Shown here: positions 25,420 through 33,493 of the stretch, piece after piece | How the letters are laid out: the number at the start of each line of letters is the position of its first letter | Position numbering within the stretch: position 1 is the first letter of the stretch | Source: a virus | DNA: 64,000 nucleotides | Strand: one strand, 5' to 3' | IMG/VR virus record: IMGVR_UViG_3300037110_000087 | Coordinates: 243,125-307,124 of that record | Notes under the pieces: generated by a model | Seen by the model: only the letters and a program-made list of their open reading frames with translations | Told to the model about the DNA's origin: nothing | Databases searched by the model: none | Position numbers and translations under genes: made by a program

Positions 25420-25685
25420 TTGAAGGTTGGATTTCCCTAGTACTCGCAACAATTTTCATGTTGCGAGTACTAGTTATGTTCCTATTCTACCGCAGATTTA
25501 CAATCCACCTTGCAAGCGGAGAATCAATTAAGATTGTTTGTACTTACTTTGCCCTTTCTTATAATGAGAGCGGGACAGTAACCGGTTGGCAGATGTCAAG
25601 AAAAGATAATGGGAAGACGTTGATTTATGCAAATCCTGCTCTCATTATCGCTGTCACTGACGAACTTCCTTATATTTGGGACTAA
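25416..25685 (+). CDS. Membrane-anchored small protein
   Basis: 89 aa, GTG start chosen because GGAG is 9 nt upstream and GTGA overlaps the previous stop. One transmembrane segment (GWISLVLATIFMLRVLVMFL), then a small soluble domain. A perfect 15-bp inverted repeat lies within the codons for the transmembrane part (25437-25473). Confidence 0.6.
   Translation: MIEGWISLVLATIFMLRVLVMFLFYRRFTIHLASGESIKIVCTYFALSYNESGTVTGWQMSRKDNGKTLIYANPALIIAVTDELPYIWD
25437..25473. repeat. Perfect 15-bp inverted repeat
   Basis: CTAGTACTCGCAACA and TGTTGCGAGTACTAG separated by ATTTTCA. In RNA this is a very stable hairpin, located 20 nt into a coding sequence. It may be an attenuator, a processing site or a protein-binding site. 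Confidence 0.85.
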
Positions 25686-25691
25686 GAGGGT

Positions 25692-25746
25692 TATAATAAA
25701 AGTAGACTCAGGGAGAGTCTACAACTAAATCGATCCAGGGAGGATC
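25692..25746 (+). promoter_or_regulatory. nadV leader: -10 box and two AGGGA-loop hairpins
   Basis: TATAAT at 25692-25697 (no good -35 seen). Two hairpins follow: GTAGACTC-AGGGA-GAGTCTAC (25702-25722) and GATCC-AGGGA-GGATC (25732-25746). The second holds the ribosome site AGGGAGG of nadV (ATG at 25751), so its folding would affect translation. Confidence 0.55.
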
Positions 25747-25750
25747 ACAA

Positions 25751-27127
25751 ATGTCAAATCTTTCTAATTCAATTATCGATGTCGACTCATACAAGTTAAG
25801 CCATTTCAACATGTATCCGGATGAGACTCAAAAGGTCTACAGCTATTTCGAATGTAGAAATGGTGCGACCTATTCGAACCAGAAATTCTTCGGCCTTCAG
25901 TATCTCCTCAGGACCCAGTTGGTGAACCCGGTTACTCAGGAAGATCTAGAGGAAGCCTACGAGATCAGCAAGGAGCAGGGTTTGCCTCTCAACTATGCTG
26001 GTTGGCAGTACATCCTTGATGTCCATGATGGGATGTTGCCTCTTCATATCAAGGCTATCCCCGAGGGAATGGTCCTGCCAGTGTCCAATGCATTAATTAC
26101 CATCGAGAACACGGATACTAACCTACCCTGGCTCACCAATTATGTGGAGACTATGTTGTCCCGTATTTGGTACCCTATCACTATCGCGACCATGAGTCAT
26201 GAGGCGAAGAAGGTTATCAGTTACTTCAACGAGCAGACTGCTGACAATCCCGGTCTGGTCCCATTCCAACTGCATGACTTCGGTTCTCGTGGAGTAACCT
26301 GCCCTGAACAGGCTGCAATTGGAGGAATGGCTCACCTCACAAACTTTTATGGCACTGACACAGTTATTGCTCACCTGATGGTTAAAAAGATATATGGGTC
26401 TAAAAACCCTATTAGTTTTTCCGTGAACGCGACTGAACATAGTATCCAGACTTCCAAGGGCCGAGGAGGTGAGAAACAAATATTTGTGGATCTCCTTCAT
26501 AAATATCCAACAGGAATCCTCAGCGTGGTCATTGATTCTTATGACTATCAGAATTTTATTTCCGGTTATGGACTCGAATTTAAGGAAGAAATCCTTGCCC
26601 GAAATGGCAAGCTGGTCTTCCGCCCCGATTCTGGTGACCCAGTTGCCGTGAGTCTCGATGTGATCTCTCGTCTGGATCGGGTCTTCGGCTCTACCATCAA
26701 CACCAAGGGCTACAAAGTTCTTCATCCCCAGGTTGGAATGCTTTGGGGTGATGGCATCGACATCGAGGACATGGAAGTCATTCTGCAGAATCTCAAGAAT
26801 AATGGTTGGTCTTCGGACAATATTGTCTTCGGGATGGGTGGTGGACTGCTTCAGAAGGTCAACCGTGATACCATGCGGTGTGCTTTCAAGTGCAGTGCAC
26901 AGTTGCAGAACGGTAAATGGGTCGATATTTCCAAGGACCCGCTTGACTCGACCAAGAAGTCAAAGAAGGGTCGGCTCAAGGTAATCGAGACTCCCGATGG
27001 GATCATCACTGTCAATCAGAATGACGAGCGATACACCGACAGTGAAGATCTGTTGCAGACGGTGTTCCTCAATGGCGAGATCACGAAGACCTACACTCTG
27101 GATGATATTAGGGAAAGGAACTGGTGA
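25751..27127 (+). CDS. nadV: Nicotinamide phosphoribosyltransferase
   Basis: 458 aa, typical NAMPT length. Recognisable segments: DSYKLSHFNMYP near the N-terminus, FQLHDFGSRGVTCPEQAAIG, FSVNATEHSIQ, VIDSYDYQNF and RPDSGDPV, all substrate- or phosphate-binding parts of NAMPT. It converts nicotinamide and PRPP to NMN. With nadM this makes the two-step salvage known in phages (NARP2-type), which restores NAD+ after host NAD-depleting defence. Confidence 0.95.
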   Translation: MSNLSNSIIDVDSYKLSHFNMYPDETQKVYSYFECRNGATYSNQKFFGLQYLLRTQLVNPVTQEDLEEAYEISKEQGLPLNYAGWQYILDVHDGMLPLHIKAIPEGMVLPVSNALITIENTDTNLPWLTNYVETMLSRIWYPITIATMSHEAKKVISYFNEQTADNPGLVPFQLHDFGSRGVTCPEQAAIGGMAHLTNFYGTDTVIAHLMVKKIYGSKNPISFSVNATEHSIQTSKGRGGEKQIFVDLLHKYPTGILSVVIDSYDYQNFISGYGLEFKEEILARNGKLVFRPDSGDPVAVSLDVISRLDRVFGSTINTKGYKVLHPQVGMLWGDGIDIEDMEVILQNLKNNGWSSDNIVFGMGGGLLQKVNRDTMRCAFKCSAQLQNGKWVDISKDPLDSTKKSKKGRLKVIETPDGIITVNQNDERYTDSEDLLQTVFLNGEITKTYTLDDIRERNW

Positions 27128-27327
27128 ATATGACATTTAAGAACAGGTTGATATGGATTAGTGTCTCGATTGTGTCTTTCATTCTGCACATGATAGACAA
27201 CTTTATTTACATCCTTTCTTTTACTTCGATCTCTACTGATTTCTCTTATGACTGGCTGGTGTATATATTGGGCGTACGTGTGTCAATTCTTCTAAAAGAT
27301 AAAGAGAAAAGAGCTGATGGATGTTAA
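27124..27327 (+). CDS. Two-helix membrane protein
   Basis: 67 aa beginning at a GTG (27124) that overlaps the nadV stop, or at ATG 27130. Hydrophobic stretches ISVSIVSFILHMIDNFIYIL and DWLVYILGVRVSILL, then a basic tail. Unrecognised. Confidence 0.6.
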   Translation: MNMTFKNRLIWISVSIVSFILHMIDNFIYILSFTSISTDFSYDWLVYILGVRVSILLKDKEKRADGC

Positions 27328-27428
27328 AGAACACAGCGCCCAAACGGTTCAAAGAACAGAAAGCATCCCTCTCGATTATCAAACGCATGAATGCAATTCT
27401 TAAGCAGAAGAGATATAATGGACGCTGA
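27321..27428 (+). CDS. Small basic protein
   Basis: 35 aa, MLKNTAPKRFKEQKASLSII..., pI clearly basic. Overlaps the ends of both neighbours. Weak ribosome site; moderate support only. Confidence 0.45.
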   Translation: MLKNTAPKRFKEQKASLSIIKRMNAILKQKRYNGR

Positions 27429-27945
27429 CAAGAAAGCTAAGTTGGAAGCAGCAGGTTGGACTGTCGGTAGCGCCCAGTCATTCCTTGGTCTATCTGACGA
27501 GGAAGCTGACAAGATCAACAAAGAGGTCACTGAGTTGATCAAAAAGAAAAGAAAAGAGACAGTTGTGGTGGTCGGCAAAATGGTCATCCACGACTGTCGG
27601 GATTGTCCCGCTTATTCTGACATAGATGAGTCAGGATATCGGATGCCCTTTTATGATCTCTGCAAATTCAATAATACTCAGATCTTGCATGTGAACGAGG
27701 GAATTCCCAGTGAATGCCCATTCGTGCAAATTCGGCAAACGATGCATGAGGCTTTCCTTTTTACGAGAGAACATGATCCCAAGCGAAAGGCTGATTGGTC
27801 GATTGTTGATAATACAGCCTGTGCCCATCATGTCTTGGCTGAATTCCTCAATGATCAAGATTACACACAGAAACAATGGGAGGATGTCCAGTTTAAGGCA
27901 ATTGCTGCTAATGTTATACTTGATGGACAGACCAAGGAGAAATGA
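27418..27945 (+). CDS. Hypothetical protein with HTH-like N-terminus
   Basis: 175 aa from ATG 27418 (MDADKKAKLEAAGWTVGSAQ). Residues 6-35, AKLEAAGWTVGSAQSFLGLS, match the N-terminal motif common to small XRE-type antitoxin proteins, but the HTH itself is not evident. A CRDC pair near 57 plus further Cys may bind metal. Coupled to the next gene by ATGA. Confidence 0.6.
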   Translation: MDADKKAKLEAAGWTVGSAQSFLGLSDEEADKINKEVTELIKKKRKETVVVVGKMVIHDCRDCPAYSDIDESGYRMPFYDLCKFNNTQILHVNEGIPSECPFVQIRQTMHEAFLFTREHDPKRKADWSIVDNTACAHHVLAEFLNDQDYTQKQWEDVQFKAIAANVILDGQTKEK

Positions 27946-28190
27946 ACGTGGACATCATTGAGTACCTGCATCAGGTTCTCGGTAAGATCGAAGAGGAAGA
28001 TTTCACAGTCTCCCTCAACAACGGAAAAACGACAATCAAGAACCTCAGGGTTTACCGAGGTGACTTGGAAGACACGTTCAGTGAACTAGGTACTGGTTGG
28101 GATTACACAATCAAGCATGTGATTGATGATTTGGAAGGGGAAGACCAGATGGACATCCTCCAGATTGAGATTTTCCAAAAGCCATCCTAA
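27942..28190 (+). CDS. Hypothetical protein
   Basis: 82 aa, acidic, unrecognised. Last gene before a terminator hairpin at 28219-28240. Confidence 0.65.
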   Translation: MNVDIIEYLHQVLGKIEEEDFTVSLNNGKTTIKNLRVYRGDLEDTFSELGTGWDYTIKHVIDDLEGEDQMDILQIEIFQKPS

Positions 28191-28218
28191 CCGGTCTTCT
28201 GAACCTACGGACAGTGTA

Positions 28219-28240
28219 ATCGGCCCCTTCCGGGGCCGAT
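28219..28240 (+). terminator. GC-rich hairpin terminator
   Basis: ATCGGCCCC-TTCC-GGGGCCGAT, a 9-bp stem with UUCC tetraloop followed by TCTGTAT; ends the nadV transcription unit. A similar GGCCCC-TTCC-GGGGCC hairpin occurs at 49723-49738. Confidence 0.7.
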
Positions 28241-28248
28241 CTGTATAA

Positions 28249-28277
28249 TTGACAGAGATTTCCCCTTGTATTATACT
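28249..28277 (+). promoter_or_regulatory. Sigma-70-type promoter
   Basis: TTGACA (28249-28254), 17-bp spacer, TATACT (28272-28277), directly after the terminator and 30 nt before the next gene. Confidence 0.8.
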
Positions 28278-28307
28278 TTATAGTGGGCAATCATGGGAGA
28301 ATTTCCA

Positions 28308-29096
28308 ATGTCTAGAGGCATCCAAGTAATAAAAAATCTGATTAACATCGTTACCCAACAAAGGGAAATAATTAGGAAGGAAGAAAAATTTAAGACCCAA
28401 GAACTAACTGAGCTTCGGAATGAGTTACTCCAGGCTCATAGAATGGAAGTGATAGAACAGAGAAGGTTGCAGAAATCTATCCCCCCTATGGAACGGAGAT
28501 ACTGTATTCTCTCCGCGATGAGAGAAGGCCGTTCAGCTAAGGAGATAATAACTGAATTAGGATTGGGAATCAAATATCAGGATATTCTTTTAGCAGTAGA
28601 CACGGTTTTTACTTATATCTACTGCCCAGGTCCGAAATCAGGAGAAAAGTATTCAAGATTTCTGGAATTTGCACCATTCTATGAGGCACATCCAGAGTTA
28701 AAAATTGATGAAACCCTAAACTGGGAAGAAAGACATTATCGAAGGGAACTCATTAGGACTTGGGGAATGAAGAAACTCCCTGATCGGGCTTACTTTGTTG
28801 TCTCCGCGATGAGAGAAGGTCGTTCAACCAAGGAAATAATGTCTCAATTGAAAATTAATTCAGGGACACTGATTGACTCGGTAGAGAGGGTTTTTTCTCT
28901 TTGTAAACAAGAATTATATTCAGAATTTGTTCCTTTTTTTGACGCGAACCCTGAATTGAAAATACCCGAACATCCTCGTCGCGATTGGGAAAAAGGGTGC
29001 AGTGATCGTTTCGCGGCAGCTTCAATAGCCTATAATGAAGCTGTGATGAAGCGCACTAGAATTATTATGACCTGGGGTGAGAAATGTTCAAGCTGA
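28308..29096 (+). CDS. Hypothetical protein with internal duplication
   Basis: 262 aa from ATG 28308 (MSRGIQVIKN; GGGAGAATTTCC upstream). Two related units: YCILSAMREGRSAKEIITEL...FLEFAPFYEAHPELKI and YFVVSAMREGRSTKEIMSQL...FVPFFDANPELKI. The GRS-x-KEI part looks like a helix-turn-helix (recruiting helix then IxxxLxI), so a DNA-binding tandem HTH protein is possible. The first 60 residues form a charged helix. Not a recognised family. Confidence 0.7.
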   Translation: MSRGIQVIKNLINIVTQQREIIRKEEKFKTQELTELRNELLQAHRMEVIEQRRLQKSIPPMERRYCILSAMREGRSAKEIITELGLGIKYQDILLAVDTVFTYIYCPGPKSGEKYSRFLEFAPFYEAHPELKIDETLNWEERHYRRELIRTWGMKKLPDRAYFVVSAMREGRSTKEIMSQLKINSGTLIDSVERVFSLCKQELYSEFVPFFDANPELKIPEHPRRDWEKGCSDRFAAASIAYNEAVMKRTRIIMTWGEKCSS

Positions 29097-29737
29097 TCTT
29101 GGCTCTTGTCTTTTCAGTCACTCTGACCGCGCAGGATAAAGTTGCGGTTTATGCGATGACAGAAGCCACTGGCTATGATGATCAATTGGTGAATCTTTAT
29201 AGAGGCGATAAGCTTCTGGATCGGGATTCGAAGATTCCCGGAATCATGAACGATCGACTCGATGGCAACGAGAACATTACCTGTATATTAGCTCATGAGA
29301 AAGGCTATCGTTATCTGATCTATCTAGAACAGAGCCAGATTCAAAAGACTAACTACGATGTTCCGATTTATACCTACACAATAAATGTCATCGACCTGAA
29401 GGAAATGATCAAACTCAGTCAGACCTACCCAACAATCAAAGAATGTTTTGATCCGCGAATGGTTGACCAAATCCAACGGATAATCGGGATCAAGGATTTT
29501 GGTCACGTAACAGAAGTAATAGGTGACACAATCAGAATCAATAATCCTATATTCCGTGGTGAACACTATCAACATTATCAAATAATCCGTAATTTTTTCA
29601 CTGTCGATCTCAATACCGGTGTGAAGATAACCAAACTAACCATCATTGGGTATGGTGTAGGCACTGACTCCGGTGATATACATTTGATCACTGGGGCCAA
29701 CCTCGTCACTCCTGGCTGCATCGTGAGGGTGAAATGA
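29084..29737 (+). CDS. Exported protein of unknown function
   Basis: 217 aa. Signal peptide MFKLILALVFSVTLTAQDKV with likely cleavage after TAQ or TLTA. The mature part is beta-rich, unrecognised. First of three consecutive exported proteins, coupled to the next by an ATGA overlap. Confidence 0.7.
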   Translation: MFKLILALVFSVTLTAQDKVAVYAMTEATGYDDQLVNLYRGDKLLDRDSKIPGIMNDRLDGNENITCILAHEKGYRYLIYLEQSQIQKTNYDVPIYTYTINVIDLKEMIKLSQTYPTIKECFDPRMVDQIQRIIGIKDFGHVTEVIGDTIRINNPIFRGEHYQHYQIIRNFFTVDLNTGVKITKLTIIGYGVGTDSGDIHLITGANLVTPGCIVRVK

Positions 29738-30603
29738 GATTCCTGCTGAGTCTCCTGTTCTGCCTGGGCCTCTTTGCTCAAAATCCAACCGCGATTGGTG
29801 TGGCCCAGGGCACCACCCCGGAAGCTGCAAATCTGGCTCAAATTGATGCAGTCAAGATGATCCTTATTCAATACCGGGCTTCGGTGTCATCATTCTCCAG
29901 GGATGTGGTCAAGACCGGCTCCGCTGATCAATTCTCTGCCGGTTCTGTGGTTTATGTGGCCTTCTCTGATATCGCTGGCCTTCGAATCAATAAGACCTGG
30001 GTCCAATCCGGGCATTCCTACTGTGAAGCTTCCCTGGATATTCCTACTCTCTACCGAACCACTGAGCAACAGGAAGCGTTACAACGGCATATTATTGACG
30101 GTCTATTAGCCAGCCCATTGGATTCGGACAAGATTGTCTACTTGAAGACCGCTTGGTCCAACTATCTGGACATGAAGCATCAGTCGGAAGTGTTTGGGTT
30201 TAATATCCCATTCAGGGATTACAACCTCTATCCCAGGCTCGAGGATTTCCGGCTCACTTACAAATTTTCAAAAGATTGTGCGAACATAGCACCTAAAAAT
30301 CCACAATGGTGGGCTGGTTCTGCGGTCATTGATCCTCAGACAATCATCCGGATTATTGCCGCGACAGATAATTCCCGATCCACAAGGGTCATGGAACTGG
30401 AGATTATGGGTATGCATGTTGCGAAATCTATGATGCTGTCGCCCTATGTCAACGCTGATGAGATAGCCCTTGATGTATTACTCAATGGAAAGCCACATAC
30501 AATCCGGGAGCGGTTCCTGGCAGGTGATGGATTTCCTTCTGAATCTGACATGATAAGTGTCATGTCCAGGGCGTTAAGGGAGGAACTTGACAAATTGAAA
30601 TGA
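29734..30603 (+). CDS. Exported protein with LPP20-like domain (tentative)
   Basis: 289 aa. Signal peptide MRFLLSLLFCLGLFAQ. The mature start, AIGVAQGTTPEAANLAQIDA, resembles the LPP20/LpoB-like pattern of a Gly-containing strand then an Ala-rich helix (A-x-x-x-A-x-x-DA). The rest is not recognised. A full promoter for the next gene lies in its final codons. Confidence 0.6.
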   Translation: MRFLLSLLFCLGLFAQNPTAIGVAQGTTPEAANLAQIDAVKMILIQYRASVSSFSRDVVKTGSADQFSAGSVVYVAFSDIAGLRINKTWVQSGHSYCEASLDIPTLYRTTEQQEALQRHIIDGLLASPLDSDKIVYLKTAWSNYLDMKHQSEVFGFNIPFRDYNLYPRLEDFRLTYKFSKDCANIAPKNPQWWAGSAVIDPQTIIRIIAATDNSRSTRVMELEIMGMHVAKSMMLSPYVNADEIALDVLLNGKPHTIRERFLAGDGFPSESDMISVMSRALREELDKLK

Positions 30604-30615
30604 TTGTATTATAAT
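30587..30615 (+). promoter_or_regulatory. Consensus sigma-70 promoter
   Basis: TTGACA (30587-30592), 17-bp spacer, TATAAT (30610-30615): both boxes perfect. Drives the lipoprotein gene at 30655. Confidence 0.88.
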
Positions 30616-30654
30616 TTAGTGTGTAGTAAAACCTCATTTCCCAGGAGAAATCCA

Positions 30655-31236
30655 ATGAAAAGGCACCTGCTCACCCTCCTCTCTCTCGTCCTCTTCTTCT
30701 GCGCCGTGATCGTCGGCTGCTCCAAGCCAGCACCAGCACCTGCTCTGACTCCCCAGGCTGCAGTGGTCCAGGAGCAACTCTCGGATGGTCCTCTCCTTCC
30801 GGTGACCACCACCAAGACCAGGAATGCTCCCTACTGGATCGACAATGCCGACAGGGATGGACACCTGAACGCAGTCGGCATCGCGAAGCCCAATTCCAAC
30901 AATGATAAATACATCCAGCGGTCCCAGGCGGTAAACCGGGCCTACGCAGCCCTGGCACAGAAGCTGCAGCAGCAAGTGGACAGCCTCTACCAGGAACTGA
31001 ACACCACGGTCGATACCGGCAAGGTGATGGCGACCACCGACACCAAACTGACGATCCAGACCTTCGTGTCCCAACAGATGAAAGGGGCTACGGTTTCCTA
31101 CTTCTGGACTGACACCGATGGAACCCTCTACGTTCTGGCCAAGCTGAGCGACCACGCCAGCTACGACGTCCTGAACTCGGCACGGCCCGACCTCGCTCAG
31201 GCCATCAAAGAACTCGAAGCCAAGAAGGCCCAGTAA
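30655..31236 (+). CDS. LPP20-family-like lipoprotein
   Basis: 193 aa from ATG 30655 (AGGAGAAATCC upstream). Type II signal peptide with lipobox VIVGC (Cys about residue 22) followed by a Pro/Ala linker. The mature domain PYWIDNADRDGHLNAVGIAK and RSQAVNRAYAALAQKLQQQV is the pattern of bacterial LPP20 lipoproteins. It is GC-rich compared with its AT-richer neighbours, as if acquired or highly expressed, and has its own consensus promoter. Phage lipoproteins often exclude superinfecting phage, a hypothesis here. Confidence 0.75.
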   Translation: MKRHLLTLLSLVLFFCAVIVGCSKPAPAPALTPQAAVVQEQLSDGPLLPVTTTKTRNAPYWIDNADRDGHLNAVGIAKPNSNNDKYIQRSQAVNRAYAALAQKLQQQVDSLYQELNTTVDTGKVMATTDTKLTIQTFVSQQMKGATVSYFWTDTDGTLYVLAKLSDHASYDVLNSARPDLAQAIKELEAKKAQ

Positions 31237-31586
31237 TGGCCACTCCGGAACTCAAAGATATGACCTTCGACCAGCTTGTTGCAGAACAAGCTGGTCGTTC
31301 TCTCATGATGCTGGGTGAAGGGACGAGGATGAAGTCAATCATCTTCTCGGCCATGGATATCGCCCTTCAATGGAGGGCAGAGCGGGATAAGATCACTCCC
31401 TTCCCTGAACTACTCAACTTCATAAAGGCGCGGGATGCAAGGGATGAGGGGACCTCAGGAGGCTTCTGCGCTGACAGATTAGTAGACGCTGAAGCTGACG
31501 CCTATAGCTTCCTCAAAGCCAGGGTCACAGACCCAGCCGAAAACCAAATAGATTTGATGGTAGTATCGCGCAAATTCCAAAGTTGA
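31236..31586 (+). CDS. Hypothetical protein
   Basis: 116 aa, unrecognised, helical. Overlaps the lipoprotein stop by one base. A perfect 12-bp inverted repeat (31269-31296) lies within its first codons. Confidence 0.65.
   Translation: MATPELKDMTFDQLVAEQAGRSLMMLGEGTRMKSIIFSAMDIALQWRAERDKITPFPELLNFIKARDARDEGTSGGFCADRLVDAEADAYSFLKARVTDPAENQIDLMVVSRKFQS
31269..31296. repeat. Perfect 12-bp inverted repeat in coding sequence
   Basis: GACCAGCTTGTT-GCAG-AACAAGCTGGTC, encoding DQLVAEQAGR. A stable hairpin 33 nt after the start codon, similarly placed to the one at 25437. Confidence 0.8.
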
Positions 31587-31615
31587 TCCCCAGATTACTG
31601 TCAGCCCCAATTCCT

Positions 31616-31654
31616 CCCCTATTGCTACCAGTCAGTTTTGGTTAGCAATAGGGG
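31616..31654 (+). promoter_or_regulatory. Hairpin overlapping a ribosome-binding site
   Basis: CCCCTATTGCTACC and GGTTAGCAATAGGGG pair over 14 bp with one bulged base; the 3' arm ends in the GGGGAG ribosome site of the gene at 31663. Could end the upstream transcript or control translation. Confidence 0.6.
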
Positions 31655-31662
31655 AGAAAAGT

Positions 31663-32037
31663 ATGGAAGATTGGATTGAAGGGTTTAGAGAAGCTCATTC
31701 ACAACTTTTTGAAGGTATTCATCCCTGTAACTACGGCTGTGGAGAGGGATGGAGGCCCATCCTTGAAGAATTGTGTGCCAAAATTGAAGTGCTGGATCCA
31801 ACTGTTAGAATCGCTCAGATCAAAGAGAAGTTCGGAGATCTAAGATTATATATTGATGGTGGAAGCGAAGAGGTCTATGATCTTATTCGTGAAGCCGAAG
31901 AGAGGTCCAGTGTCACCTGTGAATATTGTGGTGCACCTGGAATTAAGGATTATACGCGGTGGATCAAAACTCTTTGTCCTGCATGCATGGCAAAAAGACA
32001 TTTAGAATACAAGGCGGATGGACTCGATGAGCAGTGA
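31663..32037 (+). CDS. Zinc-ribbon hypothetical protein
   Basis: 124 aa. IAQIKEKFGDLRLYIDGG and the C-terminal TCEYCGAPG ... TLCPACMAKR match a small family of phage proteins whose C-terminus is a zinc ribbon with two CxxC pairs. Role unknown. Confidence 0.75.
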   Translation: MEDWIEGFREAHSQLFEGIHPCNYGCGEGWRPILEELCAKIEVLDPTVRIAQIKEKFGDLRLYIDGGSEEVYDLIREAEERSSVTCEYCGAPGIKDYTRWIKTLCPACMAKRHLEYKADGLDEQ

Positions 32038-32275
32038 TATCATTCATAACGCAATTAGGGTGGCGTTTGATCGTAAGTTCTTCATTGGGAAACATGTTGA
32101 TCCCAATCCTGGTGATGCGATCAAGCGTATGCAACGTGAGGGAGTAGACTTTTCGGAAGTGACTGCGAAAGACTGTGATGCTCGTGATGAAGACATTAGA
32201 GAGCTAGTCCCTAGCAATGATCTCGATAAAGCGGCAAAATTGGGACGATATTTAAGAAGACAGGATAAGAAATGA
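32027..32275 (+). CDS. Hypothetical protein
   Basis: 82 aa from ATG 32027 (MSSDIIHNAIRVAFD); an earlier in-frame ATG at 32018 exists. Overlaps the previous stop. Unrecognised. Confidence 0.6.
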   Translation: MSSDIIHNAIRVAFDRKFFIGKHVDPNPGDAIKRMQREGVDFSEVTAKDCDARDEDIRELVPSNDLDKAAKLGRYLRRQDKK

Positions 32276-32304
32276 ACGACTTGATACGAATTGAAAGGTG
32301 ACCC

Positions 32305-32514
32305 ATGGACCGTTATTTCCTATCCATCACCCTGGCAGGTGAGAAGATTGAACGTGAAGTCTCTGTTGAAGAGTTCTGTAAGGCTGAACGCCAAGCTGGG
32401 TTCCGTCCGAAAATGGCAAGTGATAATCCACGCTATATGACCACCCCTGCGATGGGTGGATTTGGTTCTACGATGTCTGGTGTTTCTGGGCGCACGGAAT
32501 ATTCTCCTGATTAA
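32305..32514 (+). CDS. Hypothetical protein
   Basis: 69 aa, MDRYFLSITLAGEKIEREVS... with a Gly/Ser/Thr-rich tail. AAAGGTGACCC upstream. Unrecognised. Confidence 0.6.
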   Translation: MDRYFLSITLAGEKIEREVSVEEFCKAERQAGFRPKMASDNPRYMTTPAMGGFGSTMSGVSGRTEYSPD

Positions 32515-32524
32515 AGAGGTTGTA

Positions 32525-33493
32525 GTGCATAAACTATTGAAGAAGATTACTACCGTTTATTATCACGCTGGTTGTCCTGATGGGATCGCCAGTCGTGAGA
32601 TTCATAGGAAGTTTGCTTATTTAATGGATTTTGGTCCCATTGAATATCTTCCCTTCGTCTATCCTGGACCTCTGCCCAAGGACATGAAGCCAAATACCCT
32701 GTATGTTGATTGTTGTCCTCGTGATGCGGAAGGAATTAGCGTTACTTTGGACCTTGGTGGTATTATTCTAGACCATCATGATTCTCGTAAGGAACTGCTG
32801 CTGTCCATGAAGGAGAAATACCCCGATCAGGTTGTCTATGGTGAGAACAGTAAATGCGAGTCTGGAGCTACGCTCACCTTTAAGGCTATGCTAAGTCTGT
32901 TCCAAGAGTACTGCCAGGAGAAGGGCTTATCCCTCTTTTTCTCTACGGAGAAATTAATATTCTCGATGGAACGGTATGCGACATTGACAGCAATCAGCGA
33001 CACGTGGCATACTGAATCACCTGAGTTTTCTCGATCCAGAGCATTGGCTCATTACATCTTCCTACAGGGAGATGACTGGGATGGTATTCCTTCAGAATTA
33101 GATATTAACATGTCAGTGTCTATTTATGGTTCCTATTTGAAGAAGCTTGAGCGAGAGGCTGATCGTATTTACACGATTGATCTGTCCTGGATGCCTTGGG
33201 CTTCCGATGGTGGCGGAGCCTTCAAAATAGGGTTCATGTGCGGAGACAACACCAGCGATATTGCAGAGATCCTTCGTAACAGAGGTTATGATCTTGTAGT
33301 TGGATTTGCGATCACTATGGCAGGTGATAAGCCTGTCCTCAGGTATTCATTGCGAAGTAGTAATAAATTGGATGTCAGCAAATTCTGCGTTAAATATGGT
33401 GGAGGGGGTCATAAGGCAGCTGCTGGAATGACTCTTGACTACATTGGTCAGCACCCGATTTATTATTTTGTTGAGTTACTACAGGAGAACTAA
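32525..33493 (+). CDS. DHH-family phosphoesterase
   Basis: 322 aa from GTG 32525 (AAAGAGG upstream; the ATG at 32456 lies in the previous gene). Motifs: YHAGCPDGIAS (motif I with the Asp), VDCCPRD, ILDHHDS (the DHH motif), and the C-terminal DHHA1 signature YGGGGHKAAAG. Family members degrade short oligonucleotides, pAp or cyclic-dinucleotide products (NrnA type). In a phage it could recycle RNA fragments or clear signalling nucleotides. Confidence 0.88.
   Translation: MHKLLKKITTVYYHAGCPDGIASREIHRKFAYLMDFGPIEYLPFVYPGPLPKDMKPNTLYVDCCPRDAEGISVTLDLGGIILDHHDSRKELLLSMKEKYPDQVVYGENSKCESGATLTFKAMLSLFQEYCQEKGLSLFFSTEKLIFSMERYATLTAISDTWHTESPEFSRSRALAHYIFLQGDDWDGIPSELDINMSVSIYGSYLKKLEREADRIYTIDLSWMPWASDGGGAFKIGFMCGDNTSDIAEILRNRGYDLVVGFAITMAGDKPVLRYSLRSSNKLDVSKFCVKYGGGGHKAAAGMTLDYIGQHPIYYFVELLQEN

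Noticed and set aside
26123-26725. 200-codon minus-strand frame
   Set aside because: Antisense of nadV, whose family assignment is secure.
30634-31155. 173-codon minus-strand frame
   Set aside because: Antisense of the lipoprotein gene in GC-rich sequence.
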